Program-made: the position numbers and the translations under genes
The notes under the pieces: model-generated
The model's database searches: none
Seen by the model: only the letters and a program-made list of their open reading frames with translations
What the model was told of the DNA's origin: nothing
Part shown: piece by piece, positions 32,987-42,700 of the stretch
How the letters are laid out: every line of letters begins with the position of its first letter
Position numbering within the stretch: position 1 is the first letter of the stretch
Origin: an uncultured Bacteroidales bacterium
GTDB taxonomy: Bacteria > Bacteroidota > Bacteroidia > Bacteroidales > F082
Direction of reading: 5' to 3'
Length of the DNA stretch: 64,000 nucleotides
Assembly (NCBI GenBank): GCA_900317155.1
Contig: ONFO01000017.1
Coordinates: forward strand, 1 to 64,000

Positions 32987-33379
32987 TCAAAGTTGCTCCA
33001 CAATGCGCTTCTGCACATCAAGGAACTCGGCCTCGCTCAGATGGACGTGTTCTTTCTTGAAGTCCAAGTCACCCTCTTGCGTGATGGGAATGAGGTGGAT
33101 GTGGGCATGAGGCACTTCCAAGCCAATTACAGCCACACCAATGCGTTTGCAAGGCACGGCCTTTTCGATGGCCTTGGCCACTTTTTTGGCAAAGACCATC
33201 ATGGCCCCGATTTCGTCGTCATCGAGATTGAAGATATAGTCGTCTTCGTGCTTGGGCACCACCAATGTATGCCCTTTCATCACGGGATTGATGTCCAAGA
33301 AAGCAAAGAAACGCTCGTCTTCAGCAATTTTATAGCAAGGGATATCCCCTTTAATGATTTTTGAAAAAATGGTAGCCAT
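32987..33379 (-). CDS. HIT family nucleotide hydrolase/transferase
   Basis: 130 residues, the usual HIT length. The start ATIFSKIIKGDIPCYKIAEDERFFAFLDINPVMKGHTLVVPK is the classic N-terminal half, and VPHAHIHLIP holds the histidine triad. Members bind nucleotides and cleave phosphoramidate or dinucleoside phosphate bonds in the cytoplasm; the exact substrate is not predictable. It starts 11 bases after the greA stop, so greA and this gene form an operon, a pairing I believe is common in Bacteroidota. Confidence 0.93.
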   Translation of the reverse strand: MATIFSKIIKGDIPCYKIAEDERFFAFLDINPVMKGHTLVVPKHEDDYIFNLDDDEIGAMMVFAKKVAKAIEKAVPCKRIGVAVIGLEVPHAHIHLIPITQEGDLDFKKEHVHLSEAEFLDVQKRIVEQL

Positions 33380-33390
33380 AACAATTAGTA

Positions 33391-33864
33391 TTAACGTGTG
33401 ATTTCCATTACTTCGAACTGAACCTTGCCGGCAGGCACCTGGATTTCGGCAACCTCGCCCACCTGCTTGCCCAGCAGACCTTGGCCGATAGGCGAGTTGA
33501 TGGAGAGTTTGCCTTCCTTGAAATTGGCCTCCTTCTCAGGCACGATGGCGTAGGTCATCATCATGCCCGACTTGGTGTTCTTGATTTTCACAGTCGAATA
33601 AAGCAGCACCTTAGAGTTGTCCATCTTGGATTCGTCGAGGATGCGGGCATTGAAAATCAAGTCTTGCAATTCGGCAATCTTAGCTTCAAGCAAGCCTTGG
33701 GCTTCCTTGGCGGCATCATATTCGGCGTTTTCGGAGAGGTCACCTTTGTCGCGTGCTTCCTGTATGGCTTGCACAATGCGCGGACGCTCGCGAAGAATCA
33801 AGTCGTCGAGCTCGTCCTTCAGTTTCTGTAACCCTTCAGGGGTAAAGTATTTAATTTCTGACAT
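33391..33864 (-). CDS. greA: Transcription elongation factor GreA
   Basis: 157 residues, standard length. The N-terminal coiled coil (YFTPEGLQKLKDELDDLILRERPRIVQAIQEARDKGDLSENAEYDAAKEAQG) contains the acidic tip DLSENAEYDAAKE that reaches into the RNA polymerase secondary channel. The C-terminal FKBP-like domain ends in SPIGQGLLGKQVGEVAEIQVPAGK. GreA rescues backtracked RNA polymerase by stimulating transcript cleavage. A terminator-like hairpin lies between the promoter box and the start codon (see findings). First gene of greA-hit. Confidence 0.97.
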   Translation of the reverse strand: MSEIKYFTPEGLQKLKDELDDLILRERPRIVQAIQEARDKGDLSENAEYDAAKEAQGLLEAKIAELQDLIFNARILDESKMDNSKVLLYSTVKIKNTKSGMMMTYAIVPEKEANFKEGKLSINSPIGQGLLGKQVGEVAEIQVPAGKVQFEVMEITR

Positions 33865-33907
33865 AGTAATTTATATAATATTCAATTCGTAACAAGTTGC
33901 AAAAAAG

Positions 33908-33931
33908 AGACCCTTACCGAAATAAGGGTCT
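33908..33931 (-). terminator. Intrinsic terminator inside the greA leader
   Basis: AGACCCTTA / TAAGGGTCT forms a 9-bp stem with a 6-base loop, followed on the minus strand by CTTTTTTG. It lies downstream of the greA -7 box and 44 bases before the greA ATG, so it is inside the greA transcript. It can also end read-through from the PorV-family gene at 33985. Confidence 0.7.
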
Positions 33932-33949
33932 TCTTTTGGTTTGCGACTG

Positions 33950-33957
33950 CAAAGATA
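33950..33957 (-). promoter_or_regulatory. -7 box for greA-hit
   Basis: Minus-strand TATCTTTG plus C, with transcription expected from about 33944. The leader would be about 80 bases and contains the hairpin at 33908-33931. No clear -33 TTTG. Confidence 0.55.
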
Positions 33958-33984
33958 CGAATTATTTCTTATCCTGTGACAGAA

Positions 33985-35082
33985 TTAGAAAATAATTCTA
34001 GCGCCAACACTGTGCGTGCCACCAAAGGTGTAGGTGTCTCTGTAGGAATAATCCACAGCGAGCTTCAAGCCGTCTTCTTTCTTCGACAGCGGCACCTTGA
34101 TGGACACACCAGCGCTCAGGCCTCTGTTGATGTTCATGCAGTTGTCGTCATAAAGGACACCTTCCTTGAAGCCTTGCTTCGACCAGATGCCTTTTTCCCA
34201 GGTATAACCGGCACGAATCATGAACATTTCCTTCCAACCATACTCCAAACCTCCGGTCAGCTGGTCGTTGGTGAAGGAGTTAGAGCAGAAGTTACCAGCA
34301 ATGGTGATTCTGTTTGTTTCGGCAAACAGGAAGTCGTAGGCGGCCGAGATGCTCAACTGGGTGGGCAATTCGAAGTCGTCGACGCGTTGCACCATGGTGA
34401 ACTGCTGATTGCTAGTGTTGTCCATGAACACACGCAGAGAGATACCGTCGCCCGAGAATTTCATCGTGGGTCCGATATTCTTCAAGGTGATACCAAAGTG
34501 GACATTGTCGAAAGGACCGGTGACATACTGGATACCGGCATCGATGGCGACACCGACACCACCCATATCCTTAATGGACTCACTGATGATCTTCAAATTG
34601 AAGCCGCCGCTGATGCTGTTGGAGAACGACTTGGCAAAGGCTAAGTTGATGTTCATCAGGTTGGGTTTGTAAGTACCGAGACCACCATCAGGATTCTGCA
34701 CAGTGGTAATCGGAATCTCACCGATGCTGAACGACATGAAGGAGAGGCCCAACACGCTCGATTCACCCACGCGAGCCAAGAAGCCGAACGAGGAGATACG
34801 AGTGTCGTTGCCTACTCCAACCAACCAGCTGGTGTGGCTAAAGTTAATATCCAGGGAGTGGCATGAGGTGATACCGGCCACGTTGCCGAAAATGGCGTCA
34901 ACGCCATTCACAAACGACATGCCTGCATTGCCCCAGCCAGACGAAGCTGCCCAAGGGTTGATCAACAGCTCTGAAGCGCCAGCTTGGCCTGAACGGTCTT
35001 TATTTCCTGCAAATGCTTGAGGAGCACTTAATCCCATAAGGACTACGAAGCTCAAGACGATATATCTAAATGATTTCTTCAT
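33985..35082 (-). CDS. PorV/PorQ-family outer membrane barrel protein
   Basis: 365 residues with signal peptide (MKKSFRYIVLSFVVLMGLSAPQAFA). The mature start GQAGASELLINPWAASSGWGNAGMSFVNGVDAIFGNVAGI is the PorV/PorQ signature (small residues plus an N-P-A style loop). Repeated amphipathic strands lead to an aromatic C-terminal strand ending GARIIF. PorV in known T9SS carries cargo from the SprA pore to the attachment complex; relatives appear in several copies per genome. Last gene of a three-gene unit with a TonB-dependent receptor and a T9SS cargo protein, so it may be a dedicated partner of that cargo (inference) rather than the general PorV. Confidence 0.85.
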   Translation of the reverse strand: MKKSFRYIVLSFVVLMGLSAPQAFAGNKDRSGQAGASELLINPWAASSGWGNAGMSFVNGVDAIFGNVAGITSCHSLDINFSHTSWLVGVGNDTRISSFGFLARVGESSVLGLSFMSFSIGEIPITTVQNPDGGLGTYKPNLMNINLAFAKSFSNSISGGFNLKIISESIKDMGGVGVAIDAGIQYVTGPFDNVHFGITLKNIGPTMKFSGDGISLRVFMDNTSNQQFTMVQRVDDFELPTQLSISAAYDFLFAETNRITIAGNFCSNSFTNDQLTGGLEYGWKEMFMIRAGYTWEKGIWSKQGFKEGVLYDDNCMNINRGLSAGVSIKVPLSKKEDGLKLAVDYSYRDTYTFGGTHSVGARIIF

Positions 35083-35117
35083 GATGATAAATTATTTACG
35101 GTTAGCAATTACATTGT

Positions 35118-38100
35118 TTAGAATGTGTTCAGGTCAACTTGACGCATGGCACCGAAGAACTTGATGGTACGCTCGCTGCCACTGGTCAGATCCTTGATGT
35201 GGATCAAGTAGAAGCCACTGGCCACCGGGGTGTTGGCAAAGTTCGTGAGATCCCATTCAATACTCGGTTCTTCGTTGTCCTTACGGAACTGGCGCACCTT
35301 GGTGCCGCTCAACGTGTAGATGGAAACAATACACTTGTTGGGCAGGTTGGCGATCTTCACCTTGTTGGTAAGTGCGTTGCCTTCGTATGCATCGTAGGCA
35401 TAGTAAGGATTGGGCACCACCGTGATGAGGTTAAGGTCGCTCTCCGTCTTTTCAGGCTCGTTCAGAAGCGGATCCCAACCGTCGATGCTGAAGGTGTACT
35501 TCGGCAACATGTTGTTGACCACCAACTCCTCGTTGGGCGTCTGCAACGGATAACCATAACCGCGGTCGTAAGGCTTGGCAACACGGATACGGATGCGGCA
35601 GTCGTTGCCTTCAGGCAACCACTTCATGCCTTCAATACCCATTGGCATACCAACCCACATCAACATACGATAGAAGTAGTTGTTGAAGACAGTCCAGAGG
35701 TTCATCTTAGCATTCTGAACATAGTTCATGGAGTTGAACAGCAACTGGCCGCCATCATATCCATAGTTCTTAATATGCTTCCACTCCGAATTGTTAGGAA
35801 TGGAGTCGCAACGCCAGATATAGAGGTAATGCTTACCACCAAACACGGGTTCTAAGTTAGCACCACGGAAGAGGGCGGGATCTATCAACTGATTCAACGG
35901 GTTTTCCAAAGTAATCTTCTGCAACTTGGCAGGATTGAAGAGCATGTCGCGGCCGTTCATATCCTCATAATAGGAGTCTTCACCAAAGGCCACATTCAGA
36001 CGCATGCCCGTCTCCACATCGATGACATAGCCCGGGAACCAACCCATACCTTGAGGAGCAATGAAGTTAGCATCGTCCGGATTCGTTGAACCATAGGCAA
36101 AACCTTCAGCATTCGGGTCGTCAGGATTGTTTTGAAGAACATATTCGTTTTCCTTACAATCCCAGTTGTTGGTATAGGAATTACCATCCTTGTCAACAGA
36201 GGGGTGATGACGCAGGAAGAAGCGGGCGGCTCCACCTTCAGACAGGTTCTTGTCCATACACATCTCAATGACAGGACAACGGCTCCACTTGCTCTTGTCG
36301 GCAGTAAACACGATATCGATACTTGCTGTCTTATAGAACATGGAATCCATATAGGCATTACTTGAATAGATAGGACCTGGGTTCTCGTGCTCACCTTGTC
36401 CGGAATAGGCACTGAGAATAGCAGGAGCGAAAGTGCGGTTGGCCAGCTTTTCAAAGTTCTCGTCCGGATCCCAAGGATTGTTCACATTATCGCCCGTTGC
36501 AGCCGAGCAACCGTGGTCATTATCAGCAGGCACGTCCTTAGAGGAATAGTTACCAGAACGGATCCAGTTGAGGAAGGAGTGGGCACCAGCATCATCGGTG
36601 TCGCGGATACCATCCAACCAGACGGAGTCGGGCTTCTGGAACTCGATGGATGAAGTAATCACACCATTGTTCTTGGCAATCACGTCTGTGTAGGTCTTCC
36701 ACTCTTCGTCTGAGAAGAACTTACCAATTTCAAGACGGCCGATTCTATACGGTTGGGCAATAGTGACAGAGATACCTTTGTCGATGAACAGTTGTTCGTT
36801 GTCGTAGATGGTCGTAGTGTCACTGTATGCAGGGTTGATGCCCTCTTCGTCGACAGGTTCATCAAGATCCAGCAAGTGCCAATGGCTCACCATACGTGAA
36901 GCAGAGTCACCTTGAATCTCCTGGTTGCCGGTGACATTGTGGGTGTAAACCTCAAACATGTCATCGAAATAAAGCTCATATTTGTGTGATTTCACATTCA
37001 ACGGGTCGATGATCTTCACAGCGAGAGGACCATTGCCAGCTTCATAAGAGGGATGATAGCTGATTGGGTAGTCGGAATGACCAAAGAGAACAGGAGTTGC
37101 TACGTCAGGATTGTGATCCTGGAAAATGGGATTGTGATCTGCGTCTTCACTGTAACCATCAGCAAGTCTCTTGCTCAGGATTTCATCGATGGTGCTTTGT
37201 GAGAGTTCAAGCTCATTGCCTCCGTTACCGACACCAACGACGCGGGTGATGGCTGGGCTGTCGCCATAAGAGGCGCGAAGCTTGGTACCATTGATGGTCT
37301 TGTGAGGCACAGCCTTATACACTTGGATGTTCTTTCTACCTTCGAGGTAAGGCTTCTTCTGACCGAGAAGGCCGTTCAGATCGCCAGGCTCCTGAGAATA
37401 GGTGAGGTAATTGTTGTAGGCGTAAGCCACAGCCATATAATAATAAGCGGTGTGGTTGACCAAGTTCGGGTCATCGCCCATGGCAAACTCATCTTGGGTC
37501 AGCACGAAGCTGTGGGTGATGCCGGCATCGCCACCGACCACCTTACGTACTGGCACATTGGCGTGCAGCGACTCGTCAAACTCATAGTTGATAAGGGTGG
37601 TCACATTGTTGCGCACGTCGCACTGGAACACCAGACGGGCCTTGTCGGAATTGCCGAGTTCGTCAGCACCCACTTCGCCATTGGCTAACTGATACACCTT
37701 ATAACCTTCGAAACGATAGTATCTGTCGTAGAAAACCTCTTCTTCATGGTTCTCGATGGAGACCGAAGGAGCAAGGGTATCACCCGTATTCGGGTCAAGA
37801 ATCCAAGTGGTATCAATAGTCGTAGTGTTGTCGATTCTCGAAATCGGAATTTCAGGATCGATTTCGACGTATCCTTCCTTATAGTTGTTGGAAAGGGCGG
37901 TGTTCGACAGATAAACGATGAGTTGACGGTCGAGTTCGCGGATGGTCAAGTCAGGAGCACTGGGGCCATCGATAACCTTGAAGCAGTTGTCGAACAGGGC
38001 TTGGCACTTGTCGTCAACCACACGCAGCAGCTCAACAGAAGCCCAGGCACCACCTGAAGTGGCACGAGCCCACGGCACACCAAAGGTGATATAGTTGACA

Positions 38101-39731
38101 GCACCAGGTTCCAAGGTGAAGGGGCCTGCCGACTGCATGAAACGACGGTCGCTCGGGGCGTTTTGGCACTGCTCTTCCGACCAGTACTTATCACCAGTGT
38201 TGTAGTTGCCGTTAGGAGGCGTGCCTTGGGTACCCCAGTTCCACGGGTCGGTATCGCCAGGGAACATGAAGTCGCATTCGGGACCCACCACATCGCTACC
38301 AGTGTAAGCATTGCCACCGTAACGCATCTTGGCACCGTTCTTCCAAATACCACGCAGGTAGTTGTAATATTCAGGAGCGGTTTGAGGGTCGCAGTTATCG
38401 CCATTACCATTGTTGTGGTACACGAAACGGCGCATACCGAAACGTTCGTCATCGATGATGCCATTGCCGAAGTTCACACCATTGATACTTTCGTCGACAA
38501 CTTGGATGGCTTCAATAGTATCATTGTTGAAGATAGAGTCGCCAGTGGCAGGATCAATGTGGCTGAAGTGGCTCTCGATAATGAAGTTATACTTGGGATT
38601 GTCGATTCCGTCGGGGTCCATATAAGGGCCTTGGAAGAAGTCGATACCAATCGCAGGAGGTTGTGCACCGTAGGCTTCAGGTTCACCGCTACCGTCAACA
38701 GAGGCACCGTTGTAGCCATAGCCCAGACCACGCTTGACGTCGCAACCTACATAGTCGTCCCAACCGTAGCCGAGGTCAACGTCGGTCCAAGGTGAGAAGT
38801 AAGTACCCGTCAAGGTATAAGTGGAACGGTTGATAATTTCGTAGCTGTAGAAAGTCATGTTGTTGATTTCGTCGTTGGTGGCGAAAGCGAAAGCTTGAGC
38901 ACGCACTTCGATACCAATAGCTTGACCCTTTGATTCGGTGTGAGAAGCACCTTTATCATTGAAAATCCACCACAGGGTTTGGTCACCTTTCAGCACTTGG
39001 TCAGCAAGGATGGAGCCGTGCATGGTGCCATCAAGTTCCTCTTCCATGGTCGGAATCTTGGTGTGGCAGAGTTCGTTGTTGATGTCGTAGTAAGGATAGT
39101 CACCTTTGGTGGGGTCATAGTCTCCACTGCCGTCAGCATCGTAGAAGGGAGCCAGATATGTGGCAATGCCTTCGGGGTCGTCGCTGGAACGCATGGCCGG
39201 CCAATCCTTGATGATGGACGGAATCTCATAGCCATTGCCAATTTTGCCTTCATTATAGGCGGCAAGGAACTCGTCGACTTCAGCGCGGGTAATCTTGAAA
39301 ATCTTATCCCACTTGGCGCAGGTCTCGGGAGTAATAGAGGCCGAACCATCAACGGTCAGAGGGCCAGTGTAGTAGTCGTTACCGACCTGACGGAAACGCA
39401 GGGCAGCGCACTTCAACTGATTGTTCACGTCAACGCCAGCAATCCAAAGAGAACCGGCAAACAGGGAAGTAGCGGAACCATTGGCGGGAATGAAATACTT
39501 GGAACCTGTACCAGAGGGGAGGTCCCACCACATGTCACCACCAGAGTTGATACGCGTTCTAACATTGTTGATGTCAAGCCAATCGTAAGAAGACGAAGGC
39601 GTACATCCGGCTGCGGTCTGTGCGCGCTGGTTTCTGCCAGGTTGCACATCTTTCAACATCTCAGCCTTTCCAGGAATCACAGCGCCTACGATGAGCAGCG
39701 CCGCAAACAAAGTTCGAAATATATTCTTCAT
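35118..39731 (-). CDS. 1537-residue T9SS-exported protein of the receptor/PorV-family operon
   Basis: Signal peptide (MKNIFRTLFAALLIVGAVIPGKA) and a mature start with SYDWLDINNVRTRINSGGDMWWDL and a SLWIAGVDVNNQLKCAALRFRQ segment. A very long beta-rich body is full of Asp/Asn/Gly loops and many DPDGDGSGDYD-like acidic stretches that could bind calcium. The last 90 residues (VVPNPYYAYDAYEGNALTN, IVSIYTLSGTKVRQFRK, GFYLIHIKDLTSGSERTIKFFG) are a T9SS-type sorting domain, with a short extra tail MRQVDLNTF. No enzymatic motif was recognised. It lies 37 bases after the receptor gene and 35 bases before the PorV-family gene: one operon. I recall similar trios in other Bacteroidota but cannot name a characterised one. 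Confidence 0.82.
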   Translation of the reverse strand: MKNIFRTLFAALLIVGAVIPGKAEMLKDVQPGRNQRAQTAAGCTPSSSYDWLDINNVRTRINSGGDMWWDLPSGTGSKYFIPANGSATSLFAGSLWIAGVDVNNQLKCAALRFRQVGNDYYTGPLTVDGSASITPETCAKWDKIFKITRAEVDEFLAAYNEGKIGNGYEIPSIIKDWPAMRSSDDPEGIATYLAPFYDADGSGDYDPTKGDYPYYDINNELCHTKIPTMEEELDGTMHGSILADQVLKGDQTLWWIFNDKGASHTESKGQAIGIEVRAQAFAFATNDEINNMTFYSYEIINRSTYTLTGTYFSPWTDVDLGYGWDDYVGCDVKRGLGYGYNGASVDGSGEPEAYGAQPPAIGIDFFQGPYMDPDGIDNPKYNFIIESHFSHIDPATGDSIFNNDTIEAIQVVDESINGVNFGNGIIDDERFGMRRFVYHNNGNGDNCDPQTAPEYYNYLRGIWKNGAKMRYGGNAYTGSDVVGPECDFMFPGDTDPWNWGTQGTPPNGNYNTGDKYWSEEQCQNAPSDRRFMQSAGPFTLEPGAVNYITFGVPWARATSGGAWASVELLRVVDDKCQALFDNCFKVIDGPSAPDLTIRELDRQLIVYLSNTALSNNYKEGYVEIDPEIPISRIDNTTTIDTTWILDPNTGDTLAPSVSIENHEEEVFYDRYYRFEGYKVYQLANGEVGADELGNSDKARLVFQCDVRNNVTTLINYEFDESLHANVPVRKVVGGDAGITHSFVLTQDEFAMGDDPNLVNHTAYYYMAVAYAYNNYLTYSQEPGDLNGLLGQKKPYLEGRKNIQVYKAVPHKTINGTKLRASYGDSPAITRVVGVGNGGNELELSQSTIDEILSKRLADGYSEDADHNPIFQDHNPDVATPVLFGHSDYPISYHPSYEAGNGPLAVKIIDPLNVKSHKYELYFDDMFEVYTHNVTGNQEIQGDSASRMVSHWHLLDLDEPVDEEGINPAYSDTTTIYDNEQLFIDKGISVTIAQPYRIGRLEIGKFFSDEEWKTYTDVIAKNNGVITSSIEFQKPDSVWLDGIRDTDDAGAHSFLNWIRSGNYSSKDVPADNDHGCSAATGDNVNNPWDPDENFEKLANRTFAPAILSAYSGQGEHENPGPIYSSNAYMDSMFYKTASIDIVFTADKSKWSRCPVIEMCMDKNLSEGGAARFFLRHHPSVDKDGNSYTNNWDCKENEYVLQNNPDDPNAEGFAYGSTNPDDANFIAPQGMGWFPGYVIDVETGMRLNVAFGEDSYYEDMNGRDMLFNPAKLQKITLENPLNQLIDPALFRGANLEPVFGGKHYLYIWRCDSIPNNSEWKHIKNYGYDGGQLLFNSMNYVQNAKMNLWTVFNNYFYRMLMWVGMPMGIEGMKWLPEGNDCRIRIRVAKPYDRGYGYPLQTPNEELVVNNMLPKYTFSIDGWDPLLNEPEKTESDLNLITVVPNPYYAYDAYEGNALTNKVKIANLPNKCIVSIYTLSGTKVRQFRKDNEEPSIEWDLTNFANTPVASGFYLIHIKDLTSGSERTIKFFGAMRQVDLNTF

Positions 39732-39768
39732 AATACTTGTAATTTATCGTTATGAATTTTCTTTCATT

Positions 39769-42700
39769 TTAGAAGTTAAAGCTCAAACCAACTCTGATAT
39801 GGCGAGGCATAGAGTAGTTGTAACCGCTATTCACAATCAGTTGATACATCTGGATGAAGGCCTGCGGGTCAATCTGTTCGTTGATTTCACGCTGCCAAGC
39901 GGGAGCCGAGAGGTAACCATCGTCGTCGGCATTACCCGTGGCGTTGTACACACCAACGATGTTCTTTGAATTGAGCAGGTTCAGCACTTGCACGTAAACA
40001 TTCAAGAAAGCATCACGGCCTTTCTTTTCGCCATCCTTGCTAGCACCGATTTTGAAGGTGAAGTCCTTGTCAACACGGAGGTCGAAACGGAAGGAAGCGG
40101 GAATTCTAGAACCGTTGTAAGTACCTTGCAAAAGTTTGTTACCACCGGAAATCGGGGAAGTGACCGTACGTGAAGCGGTGTAAGGCGTACCAGAACCACC
40201 ATTAACTGACAGGTTTAAGCCAGTGTTGGAAAGGATCTGGATGTCTTTGCCGTCCTTGCGGTGGATGACAGGACCATCATAGTCCTTACCATCAGCAAAA
40301 CGATAGTCGAGTGACAGGTTGAAGCTGTGACGACGGTCGGAGCTTGACGGGAAGGTGGATCTCAGGTTAGGCACACCAGCAGCAATCAAAGCCGAAGCCG
40401 TTGAGGTCGAAGAACCAGTCATGTCGGCATACTGTAAAGTATAGCTGGCACGGATACGGGCGTTCTTCGTACGACGCATGTCGTAGCTAGCAGTCAAACC
40501 CTTGACGGTACCGAAGTCGAGGTTGCTGAACGAGTTGTATGACTTAGGATAAGCACCGTTGAAACGATACATCTGAATCATGTTACGCAATTCGTGGTAG
40601 TAAGCCGAAATGGTCAAGGATGAAGTGTTGGTCACCTTCTGCGTGAAACCGAGTTCATACTCGATGGTCTGAGCGGGTTTCAGGTTGGGGTTGGCAATGT
40701 CATCATTGTTTTCGTTAAAGCGGTAGTAATACAACGGGCTGCAATAGAAGTCGCTCGAAGGACGCTGGGTCAGAACATCGTAGTGGGCGAAGAACAAGGC
40801 TTCGTCAGAAATCGGGAAGGAGAAGGAGATACGCGGCATGACGCTCCAAGCAGGATCATAATCCTTGAAGGAGTTGATGTCGACATTCTGCTGCTTGGCA
40901 TCCTTCAGCCAAGGAGCGGAACCAGCACCCATACCGATGACTGTCGGGTCGTTGACTTCGACACCATCACCATTATACCAAGTGTTGCCGTTACGGTAAC
41001 CGACAATGGAGGTCTTTTCCGTCAGCTTGTTGACGTAAACGACATAATCGTTACCAATATTCTCTGGCACCTCGGCCCACGACTGGTCGTCCATCTGGAT
41101 CTTTCTGCCGTTCTGCATCAGGTCGCCAGCGGTATAGAAATCATATAGTACGTATGGATCCTTCAACACACTTTGGTTGGCATCGAAACGGTCGACACGC
41201 ACACCGATGTTGAAGATCAGGTCTTTGAAAGCGAACTTATCCTGGATATAACCAGCCATGTAGATGGGCTGCTGTGCACCAATCGGGCGGGTCAGCACAC
41301 CCTGGTCATCTGTCTTGTTGAAGAAGTCGGCGAGTGAAGGACGCTCTGTGAAACCATATTTTCTGTTACCGTCGTATGTAAAGCCATAATAGTAAACAGA
41401 CAGCTGGGCGTCACGGGTGAGTTCGTCAGCGCCGAACATGTTCATATTGAGGCCACCCTTCACCGTTGCAGTCTGCAGGTTACCATCGGCATCATAATAT
41501 TTCATCGTATTGCTGTTGAAATCGTAGGTGTCGATAAGGAGCCAATCCGTTCCGTCAACAGGCAAACCCATGGCCTGACGCAGACGGGAGTCGATGACGA
41601 ACTGGGTGGTTCCATCATACAATCTGTTGTACATGATTGTATCGACATAGCCGTCATAGCTGATTGCGTAGGGGTGTGCAAGATCAAGTTCCATGATGTG
41701 GGAGTTGACCATTTGGCGCATCAGCGTCCACGGGTTTCTATTACTGTTATTTATTCTGTAATTCATGTTAGAATTGTTCTGCTGCTCGTATTGGAAGCCC
41801 AACTTGATTTCGTGGGAGTTGTCGCCTCTTCCAAGGGTCATGGAGCCGTTGACATTGACAGCGATCTGATCCCTGACCGTCTTGGCATAAGCCGTCTGGA
41901 CCATGCCAGGCACAGCAAACATGCTATATACAGCACCGGGAGACATACCATTGACCAAACCTTGGTGCTGCATGATGTTGGAGATGTTGTCATAATATCC
42001 TGTTGCTCCGAAAGGTCTGTACAAGTCATAGAAGTTTTCGACGTATGTGGCAAGCAGAGGATTGAATTCGGAACGTTCGAAATCAACATAAGTGTCGTAG
42101 TAGTTGTTCAACACCCAAGCATTGCTGATGGTCTTGTATTGGCCATCCACCAAAACCGAGTCAATGCTTCCCGTCAAGTAATAGAAGTTAGGCTCACGTG
42201 TGGTGGTGAACTTACCGATGTTGCCATAGGCGAAGATATTGTTCCAAAGGTCGGGGTCGCCCGATTCGCCTTTGTAGTGCGAATAGTCAGCCTGGATGCT
42301 GTAATACACGTTGGAGATCAGTGAACTGGATTCACCCTCGGTAGGAGCAGGGAAGCGCTGGCTGAAACGGACATAACCACGATAGGTACCCGACTTCGAC
42401 AGGTAGTTCTTGGCTGTATTGAAGAAATGCTGGCCGCTACCATAGTCGTAGTAACCACCGCTTCTATACATCGAACCACCGAAAGTGAGGTTGGTGTTCT
42501 TACCAGTGCGAACGTCAATCTTACCGGTCAAGTTGATGTTATTGTTAGCCGTGTTGTTGAGGAAGCGGGTTTTAAAGAGATTGTCTCTTTGTGTGAAAGC
42601 AGCAGTCTGATAGGTGCTGTTGCCTTGGCCCGCCAAAGTCAGAGGACGTTCGGTAATGTTTTTCATCCAATCGTCAGTGGCACGCCAGTAACCCACAGCC

